A stretch of DNA of 64,000 nucleotides from positions 1 to 64,000 of the forward strand of contig DCIO01000110.1 of the NCBI GenBank assembly GCA_002315885.1, written 5' to 3'. The notes under the pieces were generated by a model. It saw nothing but the letters and a program-made list of their open reading frames with translations. It had not been told where the DNA came from and did no database searches. The position numbers were made by a program, and so were the translations under genes. Shown here piece by piece: positions 51,367 through 60,192 of this stretch; within the stretch, counting starts at the first letter, position 1; every line of letters starts with the position of its first letter. This stretch comes from Lentisphaeria bacterium UBA1724. GTDB taxonomy: Bacteria > Verrucomicrobiota > Lentisphaeria > Oligosphaerales > Oligosphaeraceae.

Positions 51367-52293
51367 ATGCCGAAATACCTACCCATTCTCGCTTTTCTCT
51401 TCGCGGTATCGCTTTTTGGGCAGTCCTTTGAGACGCGCCAGCAATTTGCCCCGAAACCCGCGACGCTGGATCCCGCGAAAGCCCTCCAGCCTCAGCCGCT
51501 CTTCAAACTGCCCGAACCCGCGCCTGCGCCGAAGGATGTCCCCGTGAGGAAGGTGGCTCCCGTACGACCCTTCGAACCCGATTTCTCTTTGGGATTGGGT
51601 CTCTCCACCAAGTATTTCCGGGATGGCTGGTGCCAGAATTCCTCGCCCGTCTTTACGCAACAGGCGGAAATCACCGAAAGCGGGTTGTATCTCGGCGTGC
51701 GGTCCACATACAACTTCTCGGATAAGGCGGGACGCCGTCGCCGTTTTCAGGACGATCGTCTCTACATGGGCTATGGAATGAAATTCGTGAATGCGGGCAT
51801 TATGGGACCCGTCCTCGTGGATATTTGCTGGACATATAACCAGTATCCCGGAAATTCCAATGAGAATTCAGGTGAGGTGTCTTTGGCATTCCTGCTGGAC
51901 GAAATCTACCAGAAGGGCATTTTTGCGCTGACGGGCGGTCTGACGTTGTGCCACAACTACGGCAAGAACGAGACTTACGCCATCGCCGATATCACTACCC
52001 ATTTCGCCCTGAACGAAAAGGGCACTCTCCAGTTGGAAAATGGCTTTCTGCTCTATTGGGGCGATACGCGGAAGATGCAGAAACTGACCGACGACGACTG
52101 CGACGGCAATGCCTTCTATACCATTGCCTGGCATAGCGCAATTCCCTGGGCTTTTGCGGAGCATTGGTCGCTGGAGCCCTTTGTGGAAGTGGATTGCCAC
52201 CCCGATGGCCGCGCACGGGATGCGGCGCGTTCCAGCGATTTCAATTCCGCAGGGACCTTCTGGGGGGGAATTCGTCTGAACTGCTGTTTCTAA
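51367..52293 (+). CDS. Secreted, beta-barrel-like hypothetical protein
   Basis: 308 residues with a signal peptide (MPKYLPILAFLFAVSLFGQS). A Pro/Ala-rich linker to about residue 65 is followed by alternating amphipathic strands (FSLGLGLSTKYFRDG, GLYLGVRSTYNF, FVEVDCHPDG) ending in a terminal aromatic, as in outer-membrane barrels. No family recognised. ATG at 51367 preferred over the longer frame through 51322. Confidence 0.55.
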   Translation: MPKYLPILAFLFAVSLFGQSFETRQQFAPKPATLDPAKALQPQPLFKLPEPAPAPKDVPVRKVAPVRPFEPDFSLGLGLSTKYFRDGWCQNSSPVFTQQAEITESGLYLGVRSTYNFSDKAGRRRRFQDDRLYMGYGMKFVNAGIMGPVLVDICWTYNQYPGNSNENSGEVSLAFLLDEIYQKGIFALTGGLTLCHNYGKNETYAIADITTHFALNEKGTLQLENGFLLYWGDTRKMQKLTDDDCDGNAFYTIAWHSAIPWAFAEHWSLEPFVEVDCHPDGRARDAARSSDFNSAGTFWGGIRLNCCF

Positions 52294-52494
52294 ACTCCTA
52301 TGGCTGAGTCTTCCTTGATGCTGCGGTGGTGGTCTTCGTTACCCTGTTCCGCAAACGCATCGAGGCGCGTGTTCGTGACGTACAAGCACAGACACTTGCG
52401 TCATGAAAATTATATTCATCGCCCTCTAACGCGGAATTTTGCGGTATAGTACGGGATAATCTTTTTTTGTTCCATACATTTCCCACTTGTTTTT

Positions 52495-54450
52495 ATGAAA
52501 GAACTTAGTCATCGCCCTAGGAATTTGGGTCTGGCCGTCGCTTGTGGCGGTCTTGTTTTCCTGGTGGTCGGGTTGTTTATCATCAACTCCGGCCACGCAA
52601 AAGCCATGACCCCCGCTTGCACCGCCGCGGTCATGACTGCGGCATTGGGATTGCTTGCCGCTGGACGCGCAATTTTTGAACGCAGACAGCGTCAGGAAGA
52701 ACGGGATGCGGCAGAATATCACCGCCAGCATGGCGCCACCGAACTCTTTGGGGATGCCGACGAGGCAGTGCGTCTGGCGACCCGTTCCAATACCCAGTTC
52801 GTCAAGTATTTCGTTCCCGCCGCCACCATCGGCATGGGCGTCGCGCTGGGACTCTTTGTCCTCAATCGCTGGATCGCTTTGCGGTATCTGGATTATGACT
52901 ATCAGGTGGCAAATCCCCTCTCTCTGGCGATTCTCTCCTTCTGCTGCTGCATCGCTACACTGGTGGCAGGGAGCTTCTTCATCGGCGTCTCCCGTGAACA
53001 GGGCTGCCGCTGGATCCGTCCCGCCGCCGCATGGTTGCTCTTGACGGGCTTCCTCTATCTGCTGGGCAGCTTCATCTTCTTCAGCCGCCATTTCCATCGC
53101 TTCCAGGAGAGCATGGACCGCTCTTTGAGCAAATTGGGGCTGATTGTCCTGGCGATTCTGGCCATCGAGATGATTCTCTCCTTCGTCATCGAGTTCTATC
53201 GTCCCAGAATGCCCAATGAAGAAGAGCGCCCGCTTCCCGAGTCCCGTCTGCTCTCTCTCTTCACCGAGCCCGGCAGTGTGGCCCGAAATGTGGCGAATTC
53301 TCTGGACTACCAGTTTGGTTTCCGGGTTTCCGACGCCTGGTTCTACCACTTCCTGGAGCGGACCATCGTTCCCCTCTTCATGGTGATGGTGGCGGCCTTC
53401 TGGCTGATGACCTGCATCGTTGTGGTGGATTCCTCCGAGACCGCTCTCCGTGAGCGTTTCGGTCGTGTCGTCTCCACCACCCCCATGGGGCCTGGCTCCT
53501 ATTTCAAGCTGCCCTATCCCTTCGAGACGATCTATCGCTTCTCTTCCGACAAAGTCCAGGAACTGACCATCGGCGGTCATGACGAAGATGAGGAAGTGGA
53601 GCAGCCTGGTTCTCACGACAGCCACTCCGAGGATGGCCATGGTCACGGCGAGGAAAAGCACGAGGAAAATGAGGCCGTGGTGCTTTGGACGGTCCAGGAA
53701 GAACACAAGGGCGAGGCGAATTTCCTGGTGGGTGCCAAGAATGTGGAGCGCATGAGCCTGGATATCCAGGGCAACGCCATGGGCCAGCAGGGCGTGGGAC
53801 TCTTCAGTGCACACATCCCGCTCTTCTTCCGTGTCAATGACCTCTACAAGTATTCCTATCTAAATCGCAATGCGGGTGAAATCCTCAAGAATCTCGCCCA
53901 ACGCGAGCTGCTGGAGTATTTTATCCACTGCGATTGGGACGACCTGCTGGGCGCGGGCCGTGGTGAAGCCATGTCTGTCCTCAAAGAGCGCATTCAGAAA
54001 TCCGCGGATGAGATGGATTTGGGTGTGGAAGTGGTCTTCGTGGCTCTTACAGGCCTCCATCCCCCATTTGGCGTGGGCGAGTCCTTTGACCGCATCACTG
54101 CCTCCACGGTGGATAAGAAGCGCATGGTTCAGGATGCCCAGACCTTCGCCAACAGCAACCGCGTCATCTCCGACGCCGTGCAGCGCCAGGTCCTCAATGA
54201 AGCCAACGCCTACAAGGAAAGCCATATCGTCCTGGCGGAGGCGGATGCCCAGCGCTATGCGGGGCAGGTGCTCTGCTACAATGCTTCTCCCAAGCAGTAT
54301 ATGCTGAACAGCTACTACGATGCCTTTGAAGAGCGTGGCAGCCTGGTCCGGAAGTATGTCGTCACCGGCAATGCCTCCAACGAAGTCCTTTGGCTGAATT
54401 TGGAGCGCAAGGCCAAGAATGCCCTGCTGGACTTGAACCTCTCCGAGTAG
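52495..54450 (+). CDS. SPFH (HflK-like) protein with large N-terminal membrane domain and His-rich segment
   Basis: 651 residues, far longer than E. coli HflK (about 420). Six to seven hydrophobic segments lie in the first 325 residues, one of them directly before the SPFH domain (about 330-620: VDSSETALRERFGRVV, GPGSYFKLPYPFETIYRFS). Inside, an acidic His-rich stretch follows TIGGHDEDEEVE and includes SHDSHSEDGHGHGEEKH, which could bind metal ions. Helix-rich coiled region with KKRMVQDAQTFANSN and EANAYKES at the end is typical. First gene of a five-gene operon. Confidence 0.8.
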   Translation: MKELSHRPRNLGLAVACGGLVFLVVGLFIINSGHAKAMTPACTAAVMTAALGLLAAGRAIFERRQRQEERDAAEYHRQHGATELFGDADEAVRLATRSNTQFVKYFVPAATIGMGVALGLFVLNRWIALRYLDYDYQVANPLSLAILSFCCCIATLVAGSFFIGVSREQGCRWIRPAAAWLLLTGFLYLLGSFIFFSRHFHRFQESMDRSLSKLGLIVLAILAIEMILSFVIEFYRPRMPNEEERPLPESRLLSLFTEPGSVARNVANSLDYQFGFRVSDAWFYHFLERTIVPLFMVMVAAFWLMTCIVVVDSSETALRERFGRVVSTTPMGPGSYFKLPYPFETIYRFSSDKVQELTIGGHDEDEEVEQPGSHDSHSEDGHGHGEEKHEENEAVVLWTVQEEHKGEANFLVGAKNVERMSLDIQGNAMGQQGVGLFSAHIPLFFRVNDLYKYSYLNRNAGEILKNLAQRELLEYFIHCDWDDLLGAGRGEAMSVLKERIQKSADEMDLGVEVVFVALTGLHPPFGVGESFDRITASTVDKKRMVQDAQTFANSNRVISDAVQRQVLNEANAYKESHIVLAEADAQRYAGQVLCYNASPKQYMLNSYYDAFEERGSLVRKYVVTGNASNEVLWLNLERKAKNALLDLNLSE

Positions 54451-54497
54451 CGTGAAACCCTTTTGAATTCAATAACTCAATTCCAAATCATACGATT

Positions 54498-55430
54498 ATG
54501 AAAGACGAAAAACAACAGAAAATGATCTCCAAGCACTGGCCGGTGGTTCTGCTGGCATTGCTGGTTGTGGCGATTTTCATTGTGGTCATGGTTACCTTCC
54601 AGGTGAAGGAAACCGAATACGCGCTGTTGAAGACCTACTCGGGCGAGTTGGTGGAATACGGCAGCGGCCTGCATTTCCGCTGGCCCTTCATCAACTCCAT
54701 CTGGCGCCATGACAAGCGCATCCAGTGCTATGAGCTGGCCATCGGTCATGACGAACAGTATATGACCAGCGATAACCAGCAGATTGTCATCTCCACCTAC
54801 GTCCTCTGGAAAGTGGGCGATCCCAAGACCTTCCTCAAGTCCCTGGATTCCACCGAGGCCGCCGAGCGCAAGCTCTCCGACGAAGTCCGCGGCGCCCGTT
54901 CCGCCATCATCTCCAAGTACGCCTTCTCTGCCATGGTTGGCGAACGTGATGGCGCCAGCGTCCTCTCCCAGATTGAGGACGAAATGCGTAACGCCATCCA
55001 CGACAGCGTGCTGAGACAGTTCGGTATCGATATCGTCCGCATTGGCTTCCGTCAGTTGGGCTTCCCCGCCACCGTCACCCAGAACATCTTCGCCGCCATG
55101 ATTTCCGAGCGTGAAGCGAAGGCCAAGAAGTTCGAGATGGAAGGCCAGGCCGAGGCAGATAAGATCCGCAGTGACGCCACTACCCAGGCTTCCAAGATCA
55201 TCACCATGGCCCAGGCCGAAGCCACCAAGATCCGTGGTGAAGGCGATGCCAAGGCCGCCGAGGCATACAAGGTCTTTGCCCAGAATCCCGAACTGGCCAC
55301 CTTCCTGCGCAATCTGGAAGCCCTGAAGGGTTCTCTCGGCGAAAAGGACACCCTGATTCTGGATACCACCACCGCTCCCTTCAATCTGCTGGCTCCCGGC
55401 GCTCTGCAGAAGATTTCCGAAGGCAAGTAG
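54498..55430 (+). CDS. SPFH/HflC-like protein
   Basis: 310 residues with one membrane segment (about 13-34), an SPFH domain (EYALLKTYSGELVEYGSGL, ISTYVLWKVGDPKTFLKSL) and a coiled-coil with EGQAEADKIRSDATTQ. HflC in E. coli regulates FtsH together with HflK. Second gene of the operon. Confidence 0.85.
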   Translation: MKDEKQQKMISKHWPVVLLALLVVAIFIVVMVTFQVKETEYALLKTYSGELVEYGSGLHFRWPFINSIWRHDKRIQCYELAIGHDEQYMTSDNQQIVISTYVLWKVGDPKTFLKSLDSTEAAERKLSDEVRGARSAIISKYAFSAMVGERDGASVLSQIEDEMRNAIHDSVLRQFGIDIVRIGFRQLGFPATVTQNIFAAMISEREAKAKKFEMEGQAEADKIRSDATTQASKIITMAQAEATKIRGEGDAKAAEAYKVFAQNPELATFLRNLEALKGSLGEKDTLILDTTTAPFNLLAPGALQKISEGK

Positions 55431-55454
55431 GGTTATTTCCACGGAGAAAATACC

Positions 55455-56699
55455 ATGGAAGACAGCAATCTCGAACTCCAAAATGGCGGAAACGCACAAG
55501 GGACTGGCCTGGCGAGCCTGACCCGGATGCTCCGCATTCTCTTCTTCTGTTTCCTCGCACTGATTATCGGTGTCTTCGTCTACTACTTCGTTTTCAGCGG
55601 TATCTTCCGGGTGGACGAGCAGTTCGAAGCCATGCAGCTGCGTTTCGGTGTGCTCCAGAAGCACGCCGGCGATACGGGTGACTCTCCCATCCTTCAGAGC
55701 GGCAAGTGGTACTGGTCCTATCCGTATCCCGTTGACGAAGTGATCATGGTCCCCGCCAACAAATCCGTCTCCGTCTCCACGGAAAGCACCTTCAAGGCCT
55801 GGGTCGCCCCCACTGGCGCCATGATGGGCGCTGCCGCCCGCGAACTGCGCAATGGCGTGGATGGCTATCTGGTGGCAGGCGACATGCATATCTTCCATGC
55901 GGAGTGGGTTGTCTCCTACCGCGTAGATGACGCAGCCAGCTACTACCTGAACTTCTATGACGACACCAAGACCACCAAGTCCTTCTATCTGCCCTCCTCC
56001 GAGCAGGTCAAGGCAGAAGACCGCCTCCGTGGTCATGAGCTGATCATCCGAAACCTGCTTTCCGACGCCGTCCTGTCCGAGACCGCCAACTGGACTACCG
56101 AGGATATCATCCGCGCCAGCAAGGTCATCAAGAACGACCAGGGTGCCATGGAGACCGTCCGCATTGAGGACCGTGTCCGCAGTCGTCTGGCGAAGTTGGT
56201 GGACGAGATTGGCCTGGGCATTGAGTTGCAGACGGTGACTCTGGTGGGCATCTATCAGCCCCCCGCCGCCGCACTGCAGGCCTTCAACCAGGTCAATGCC
56301 AGCGAGCGTAATCGTCAGACCACCATCCAGACTGCCGAGACCTACGCCAATCAGATTCTGACTCAGGCTGCCGCCACCAGCGACCGCCTGGTGAACGAGG
56401 CGAAGGCCTATCAGGAGACTGTGGTGGGCAAGTTGGAAGCCCAGGCGCAGTATTTCCTCTCCATCCAGGAGCAGTACAAGTCAAATCCCCAGTCCACGCT
56501 GACGGTGTTGTATGCCGAGGCGCTGGGTGAGATGCTCTCCCGCGTCCCCAACAAATACGTCCTCCATCAGAGTGCCGATGGTTCCAAGCAGGAGCTCCGT
56601 CTGCAGATTTCGCAGATCCCCGAGAATCCTCCTGCTCCCGCTGGCGTAGGGATGGAGTCCTCCAACGAGCCTGCCTCCGCGCAGCCCTCTGGCGAATAG
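55455..56699 (+). CDS. SPFH/HflK-like protein
   Basis: 414 residues with one membrane segment (about 28-52) and an SPFH domain (FRVDEQFEAMQLRFGVL, ADMHIFHAEWVVSYRVDD-type GDMHIFHAEWVVSYRV) then coiled-coil with VNEAKAYQETVVGKLEA. The third SPFH protein in a row; its start has GGAG upstream. Order and length match HflK. Confidence 0.85.
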   Translation: MEDSNLELQNGGNAQGTGLASLTRMLRILFFCFLALIIGVFVYYFVFSGIFRVDEQFEAMQLRFGVLQKHAGDTGDSPILQSGKWYWSYPYPVDEVIMVPANKSVSVSTESTFKAWVAPTGAMMGAAARELRNGVDGYLVAGDMHIFHAEWVVSYRVDDAASYYLNFYDDTKTTKSFYLPSSEQVKAEDRLRGHELIIRNLLSDAVLSETANWTTEDIIRASKVIKNDQGAMETVRIEDRVRSRLAKLVDEIGLGIELQTVTLVGIYQPPAAALQAFNQVNASERNRQTTIQTAETYANQILTQAAATSDRLVNEAKAYQETVVGKLEAQAQYFLSIQEQYKSNPQSTLTVLYAEALGEMLSRVPNKYVLHQSADGSKQELRLQISQIPENPPAPAGVGMESSNEPASAQPSGE

Positions 56700-56729
56700 A
56701 TTTCAAGAAAGGAAGGAAATTAGTTACCT

Positions 56730-58691
56730 ATGGAAAACGAAACTCCTAGCGTTAACAACAACGCCAAACCCCACACCGAGGTGACCCGCGTCACCAAGTC
56801 GGACATGGGGCGTTTGGGTGCCGCGCTCTTTGGCGGCATCCTCGTCCTGGATTCCTGGCTGGCGGGGATTTTCTTCGCGGGGAAGATTGACCAATTTGCC
56901 ATGGATTTCTTTGCGCTGCTTGGCGCAGTGATTCTCTCCGTGCCCATCTTCTGGGAAGCGGGGAAGGACCTCTTCCATGGGAAGGTCGGCATGAACGAAC
57001 TGGTGGCACTGGCCCTGCTGGGCGCCTTCGCCTCCGGTCCCGGAAACTACCGCACAGCAGGCGCGGTGGCATTCTTCATGCTGATTTCCATCACCATCGA
57101 GAAGCGTACCGCAATCGGTGCGGAGGCCGCCATCGAGGCCGTCGTCCGCATGACTCCCCGTACGGCCCGTCGTGTGAAGAAAGACGGCTCCGAGGAGGAG
57201 TGCGATGCCATTCAGGACTTGAACATCGGCGACACCTGCCGTGTGCGTCCTGGCGAGAATTTCCCTGCGGATGGTAAGATCACGAAGGGCAATTCCACAG
57301 TCAACCAGGCATCCATCACGGGTGAATCTCTGCCCACGGATAAGAACGAGGGCGATGAGGTCTACGCGGGTACCCTGAACTTGACGGGTTTGGTGGAATT
57401 CACCGTGACCCGCAAGGGCACCGACACCACGCTGGGTAAAGTCCGCAACCTGATTGCGGATGCCGAGCAGTCCAAGATGCCCATCCAGCGCATCATCGAC
57501 CAGTATATCGGCTACTACACCCCCGTGGTGCTGATGATTGCGGGATTGACCTGGTTCGTCACCAAGGACATGAGCCGCGTTATCGCCGTGCTGGTCATGG
57601 CAGTTCCCGCCGCGCTGGTCCTGGCCCATCCCTCTGCGGTTATCGCCGCAATCTCCGCCGCATCCCGTCTGGGTATCCTGATCAAGGATGTCTCCCAGAT
57701 TGAGCTAGTGGCCAAAATCAAGGCAATCATCTTCGATAAGACGGGTACCCTGACTGAGGGTAACCTGGAAGTCGCCCGCCTGGAGCCCGTCTCCGATGGT
57801 GATTTGGCCCAGTTGGTCCAGGTGGCAGTCTCCGTGGAACACCACTCCAACCACCCCACCGCCATGGCCATCAAGAAATTGGCGGCAAAGGTCGGTATTG
57901 ACGTGGTTACTCCCGACAAATACGAAGAAGTCGCAGGTAAGGGTGTTTCCGCTACCGTTGACGGCAAAGAGTGCTACGTTGGCCGTTTCAGCTGGCTTGG
58001 CGAAATGGGCATCGATGTCTCCAGCCTGGAAGAGAGTCGCGAGAAGACCCAGAAGGAAGGCATGTCCATCGTCTGCGTTGCCTGCGATGGCAAGGCACTG
58101 GGTTGGATTGGTCTGCAGGATGCCATCCGCACCGTGACTCCCGAGGCAGTCCGCGAACTGAAGGAAATGGGCGTGGAGCATTGCTGCATGGTCACGGGTG
58201 ATAACCAGCAGGTGGCCAATGTGGTTGCCGAGAAGATTGGCATCACCGAGGTCTATGCGGGATGCCTGCCTGAAGAGAAGGCCAAGGTGGTTGGCGAACT
58301 GAAGAAGCAAGGCAACATCGTCGCCGTGGTTGGTGATGGTGTCAACGACGCTCCCGCACTTGCCGCCGGTGATATCGGTATGGCCATGGGTGCCTTCGGT
58401 AGCGACATCGCGGTCCAGTCCGCTTCCATCGCTCTGATGAACAACGACCTGCGCCGTATTCCCTTCTTCATCGGTCTGGCCCGTCAGACCCGTATGCTGA
58501 TGAACCAGAATCTGGCAATCGGCATGTCTTTCATCACGGTGGGCGTCTACTTCGCCATCGCGGGTGACCTGGGCCCCATCGGTGCGGCTCTGATCCATAC
58601 CATCTCCAGCTTGCTGGTCATCTTCAACAGCGCCCGTCTGGTCCGCTCTGGCGAGGCACTGGGCGCCGCCAATGAGGGCGCACAGCAGTAG
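56730..58691 (+). CDS. P1B-type ATPase lacking the CPC metal motif
   Basis: 653 residues with TGES, the phosphorylation motif DKTGTLTEG (Asp336), the HP signature EHHSNHPTA, TGDN and GDGVNDAPALAAGDIG, all as in heavy-metal (P1B) ATPases. There is no N-terminal CxxC or His-rich metal domain. In the sixth-helix region, where the family has CPC (or SPC/TPC), the sequence is AVPAALVLAHPSAV, so V292-P293-A294. Thus the usual metal ligands are missing, and the ion may differ or the pump may have another role. Fourth in the SPFH operon. Confidence 0.88.
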   Translation: MENETPSVNNNAKPHTEVTRVTKSDMGRLGAALFGGILVLDSWLAGIFFAGKIDQFAMDFFALLGAVILSVPIFWEAGKDLFHGKVGMNELVALALLGAFASGPGNYRTAGAVAFFMLISITIEKRTAIGAEAAIEAVVRMTPRTARRVKKDGSEEECDAIQDLNIGDTCRVRPGENFPADGKITKGNSTVNQASITGESLPTDKNEGDEVYAGTLNLTGLVEFTVTRKGTDTTLGKVRNLIADAEQSKMPIQRIIDQYIGYYTPVVLMIAGLTWFVTKDMSRVIAVLVMAVPAALVLAHPSAVIAAISAASRLGILIKDVSQIELVAKIKAIIFDKTGTLTEGNLEVARLEPVSDGDLAQLVQVAVSVEHHSNHPTAMAIKKLAAKVGIDVVTPDKYEEVAGKGVSATVDGKECYVGRFSWLGEMGIDVSSLEESREKTQKEGMSIVCVACDGKALGWIGLQDAIRTVTPEAVRELKEMGVEHCCMVTGDNQQVANVVAEKIGITEVYAGCLPEEKAKVVGELKKQGNIVAVVGDGVNDAPALAAGDIGMAMGAFGSDIAVQSASIALMNNDLRRIPFFIGLARQTRMLMNQNLAIGMSFITVGVYFAIAGDLGPIGAALIHTISSLLVIFNSARLVRSGEALGAANEGAQQ

Positions 58692-58738
58692 GAATTTTCA
58701 TTAACACAACACCCCTTACATAAGAGGAAATACATTCC

Positions 58739-59947
58739 ATGGCAGACGAAAACAAGGAAGAACTGGTGGTAGAGGCGGTAGGCCTGACCAAAATCTTCAA
58801 GGATTTCTGGAATCGTCCGAAGGCGCGTGCCGTCAACGGTCTGAATTTAGGGATTAAGAAAGGCGAGGTCTTTGGGCTTCTGGGCCCCAATGGTTCTGGT
58901 AAGTCCACCACCATCAAGATGATTCTGGGACTGCTCTATCCCACCCGCGGCGAATTGCGCGTCTTTGGTCAGGATCCCCAGAATGTCTCCATCAAGAGCC
59001 GCATTGGCTATCTCCCTGAGGAGACCTACCTCTACAAGTATCTGACCGCTTTCGAGACGCTGGATTTCTACGGCGCACTCTTCGGCTTGGATGCGGAACA
59101 GCGCAAGACCCGCGCCAGCCAGTTGCTGGAAATGGTGGGTCTGGCACACGCCGTCGACCGCCCCGTTGGTGAATTCTCCAAGGGTATGGCTCGTCGTATC
59201 GGTCTGGCACAGGCCCTGGTCAATGACCCCGACCTGGTCATCCTGGATGAGCCCACCAGCGGTCTGGATCCCATCGGTTGCCGAGAAGTCAAGGACGTCA
59301 TCCGTCTGCTGGCCAGCCGTGGCAAGACCGTCATCCTGTGCAGCCACCTTCTGGCTGATGTCCAGGATGTCTGCCAGCGCGTGGTGGTGCTCTACGGTGG
59401 ACAGATCCGCGCCCAGGGCCTCTTGACTGACATCCTCCGTCAGGAAGACAAGACGCAGATCATCACTCCCAGACTCTCCGCTGAGACTGTGGCCGAACTG
59501 AAGAATTTCCTCTCCGCACACGGCGTGAAGGATTTGGACAAAGTCGCGGTGGACAATCCTGGTCTGGACCTGGAAGACTACTTCCTGGAAGTGGTCCGTC
59601 AGGCCACCGAGCAGAAGGTCTCCACCGCAGGTGCTCACGCCCCTGGCGCCATGCCCGAATATCTGCAGGGCAATGTTCCTACGGGCCAGCAGCTCCTGCA
59701 GTCCCTCAAGGGCGATGCGGAAGAAGAGAAGCGCAAGGCGGAGGCCGCCAAGGCCGAGGCCAAGCTCCGTGCCGAGATGGCCGCCAAGGAAGCCGAGAAG
59801 CTCAAGGCCCTGGAAAGCCTGAAGGGCGAGGACAAGCCCTCCGAGGAAGAAGTCAAGGCCGCCGAAAAACAGGCGCTGGACGAAAAGGCCGCCAAGGACC
59901 GCGAGGAACTCAACAAGAAGCTGGCTGGACTCAACTTCAAGAAGTAA
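58739..59947 (+). CDS. ABC transporter ATPase with coiled-coil tail, no permease
   Basis: 402 residues. The first 300 match ABC-2-type exporter ATPases: Walker A GPNGSGKST, signature FSKGMARRIGLAQ, Walker B LVILDEPTSGLDP. The last 90 residues form a charged Lys/Glu/Ala coiled coil absent from most relatives. The operon ends here at a terminator 23 bases on, with no permease. Fifth gene of the SPFH operon. Confidence 0.9.
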   Translation: MADENKEELVVEAVGLTKIFKDFWNRPKARAVNGLNLGIKKGEVFGLLGPNGSGKSTTIKMILGLLYPTRGELRVFGQDPQNVSIKSRIGYLPEETYLYKYLTAFETLDFYGALFGLDAEQRKTRASQLLEMVGLAHAVDRPVGEFSKGMARRIGLAQALVNDPDLVILDEPTSGLDPIGCREVKDVIRLLASRGKTVILCSHLLADVQDVCQRVVVLYGGQIRAQGLLTDILRQEDKTQIITPRLSAETVAELKNFLSAHGVKDLDKVAVDNPGLDLEDYFLEVVRQATEQKVSTAGAHAPGAMPEYLQGNVPTGQQLLQSLKGDAEEEKRKAEAAKAEAKLRAEMAAKEAEKLKALESLKGEDKPSEEEVKAAEKQALDEKAAKDREELNKKLAGLNFKK

Positions 59948-59970
59948 CTCCCCTCCCATAGCACAAAAAC

Positions 59971-60007
59971 AAACGCCGCCCCGGACTACCTAGGACGGCG
60001 TTTTGTT
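59971..60007 (+). terminator. Terminator of the SPFH operon
   Basis: AAACGCCG and CGGCGTTT form an eight-pair stem followed by T residues, 23 bases after the ABC gene stop. Confidence 0.8.
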
Positions 60008-60091
60008 ATTTTATCATCGTATTATGGATTGCGACGGCTTAAGTCAGTGTATTACAAGATATCAGATAGAAAGGAATGTCTTGACAAAATC

Positions 60092-60120
60092 TTGAAAATT
60101 TTCAAAAGAATGGCTATAAT
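60092..60120 (+). promoter_or_regulatory. Promoter with palindromic -35 region
   Basis: TTGAAA, a 17-base spacer, then a perfect TATAAT. The -35 hexamer is part of a perfect 14-base palindrome TTGAAAATTTTCAA (60092-60105), a probable operator for the surface-protein gene. Confidence 0.65.
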
Positions 60121-60192
60121 ACATATATTGTACATAACCATAATTGATTATCCTGCCAATAATTACATAATTAAACATTTGGTGAACCTCTT

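Noticed and set aside
52426..53814. Long minus-strand frame rich in His/Gln opposite the HflK-like gene
   Set aside because: It is the antisense shadow of the SPFH gene; low-complexity composition reflects the opposite strand.
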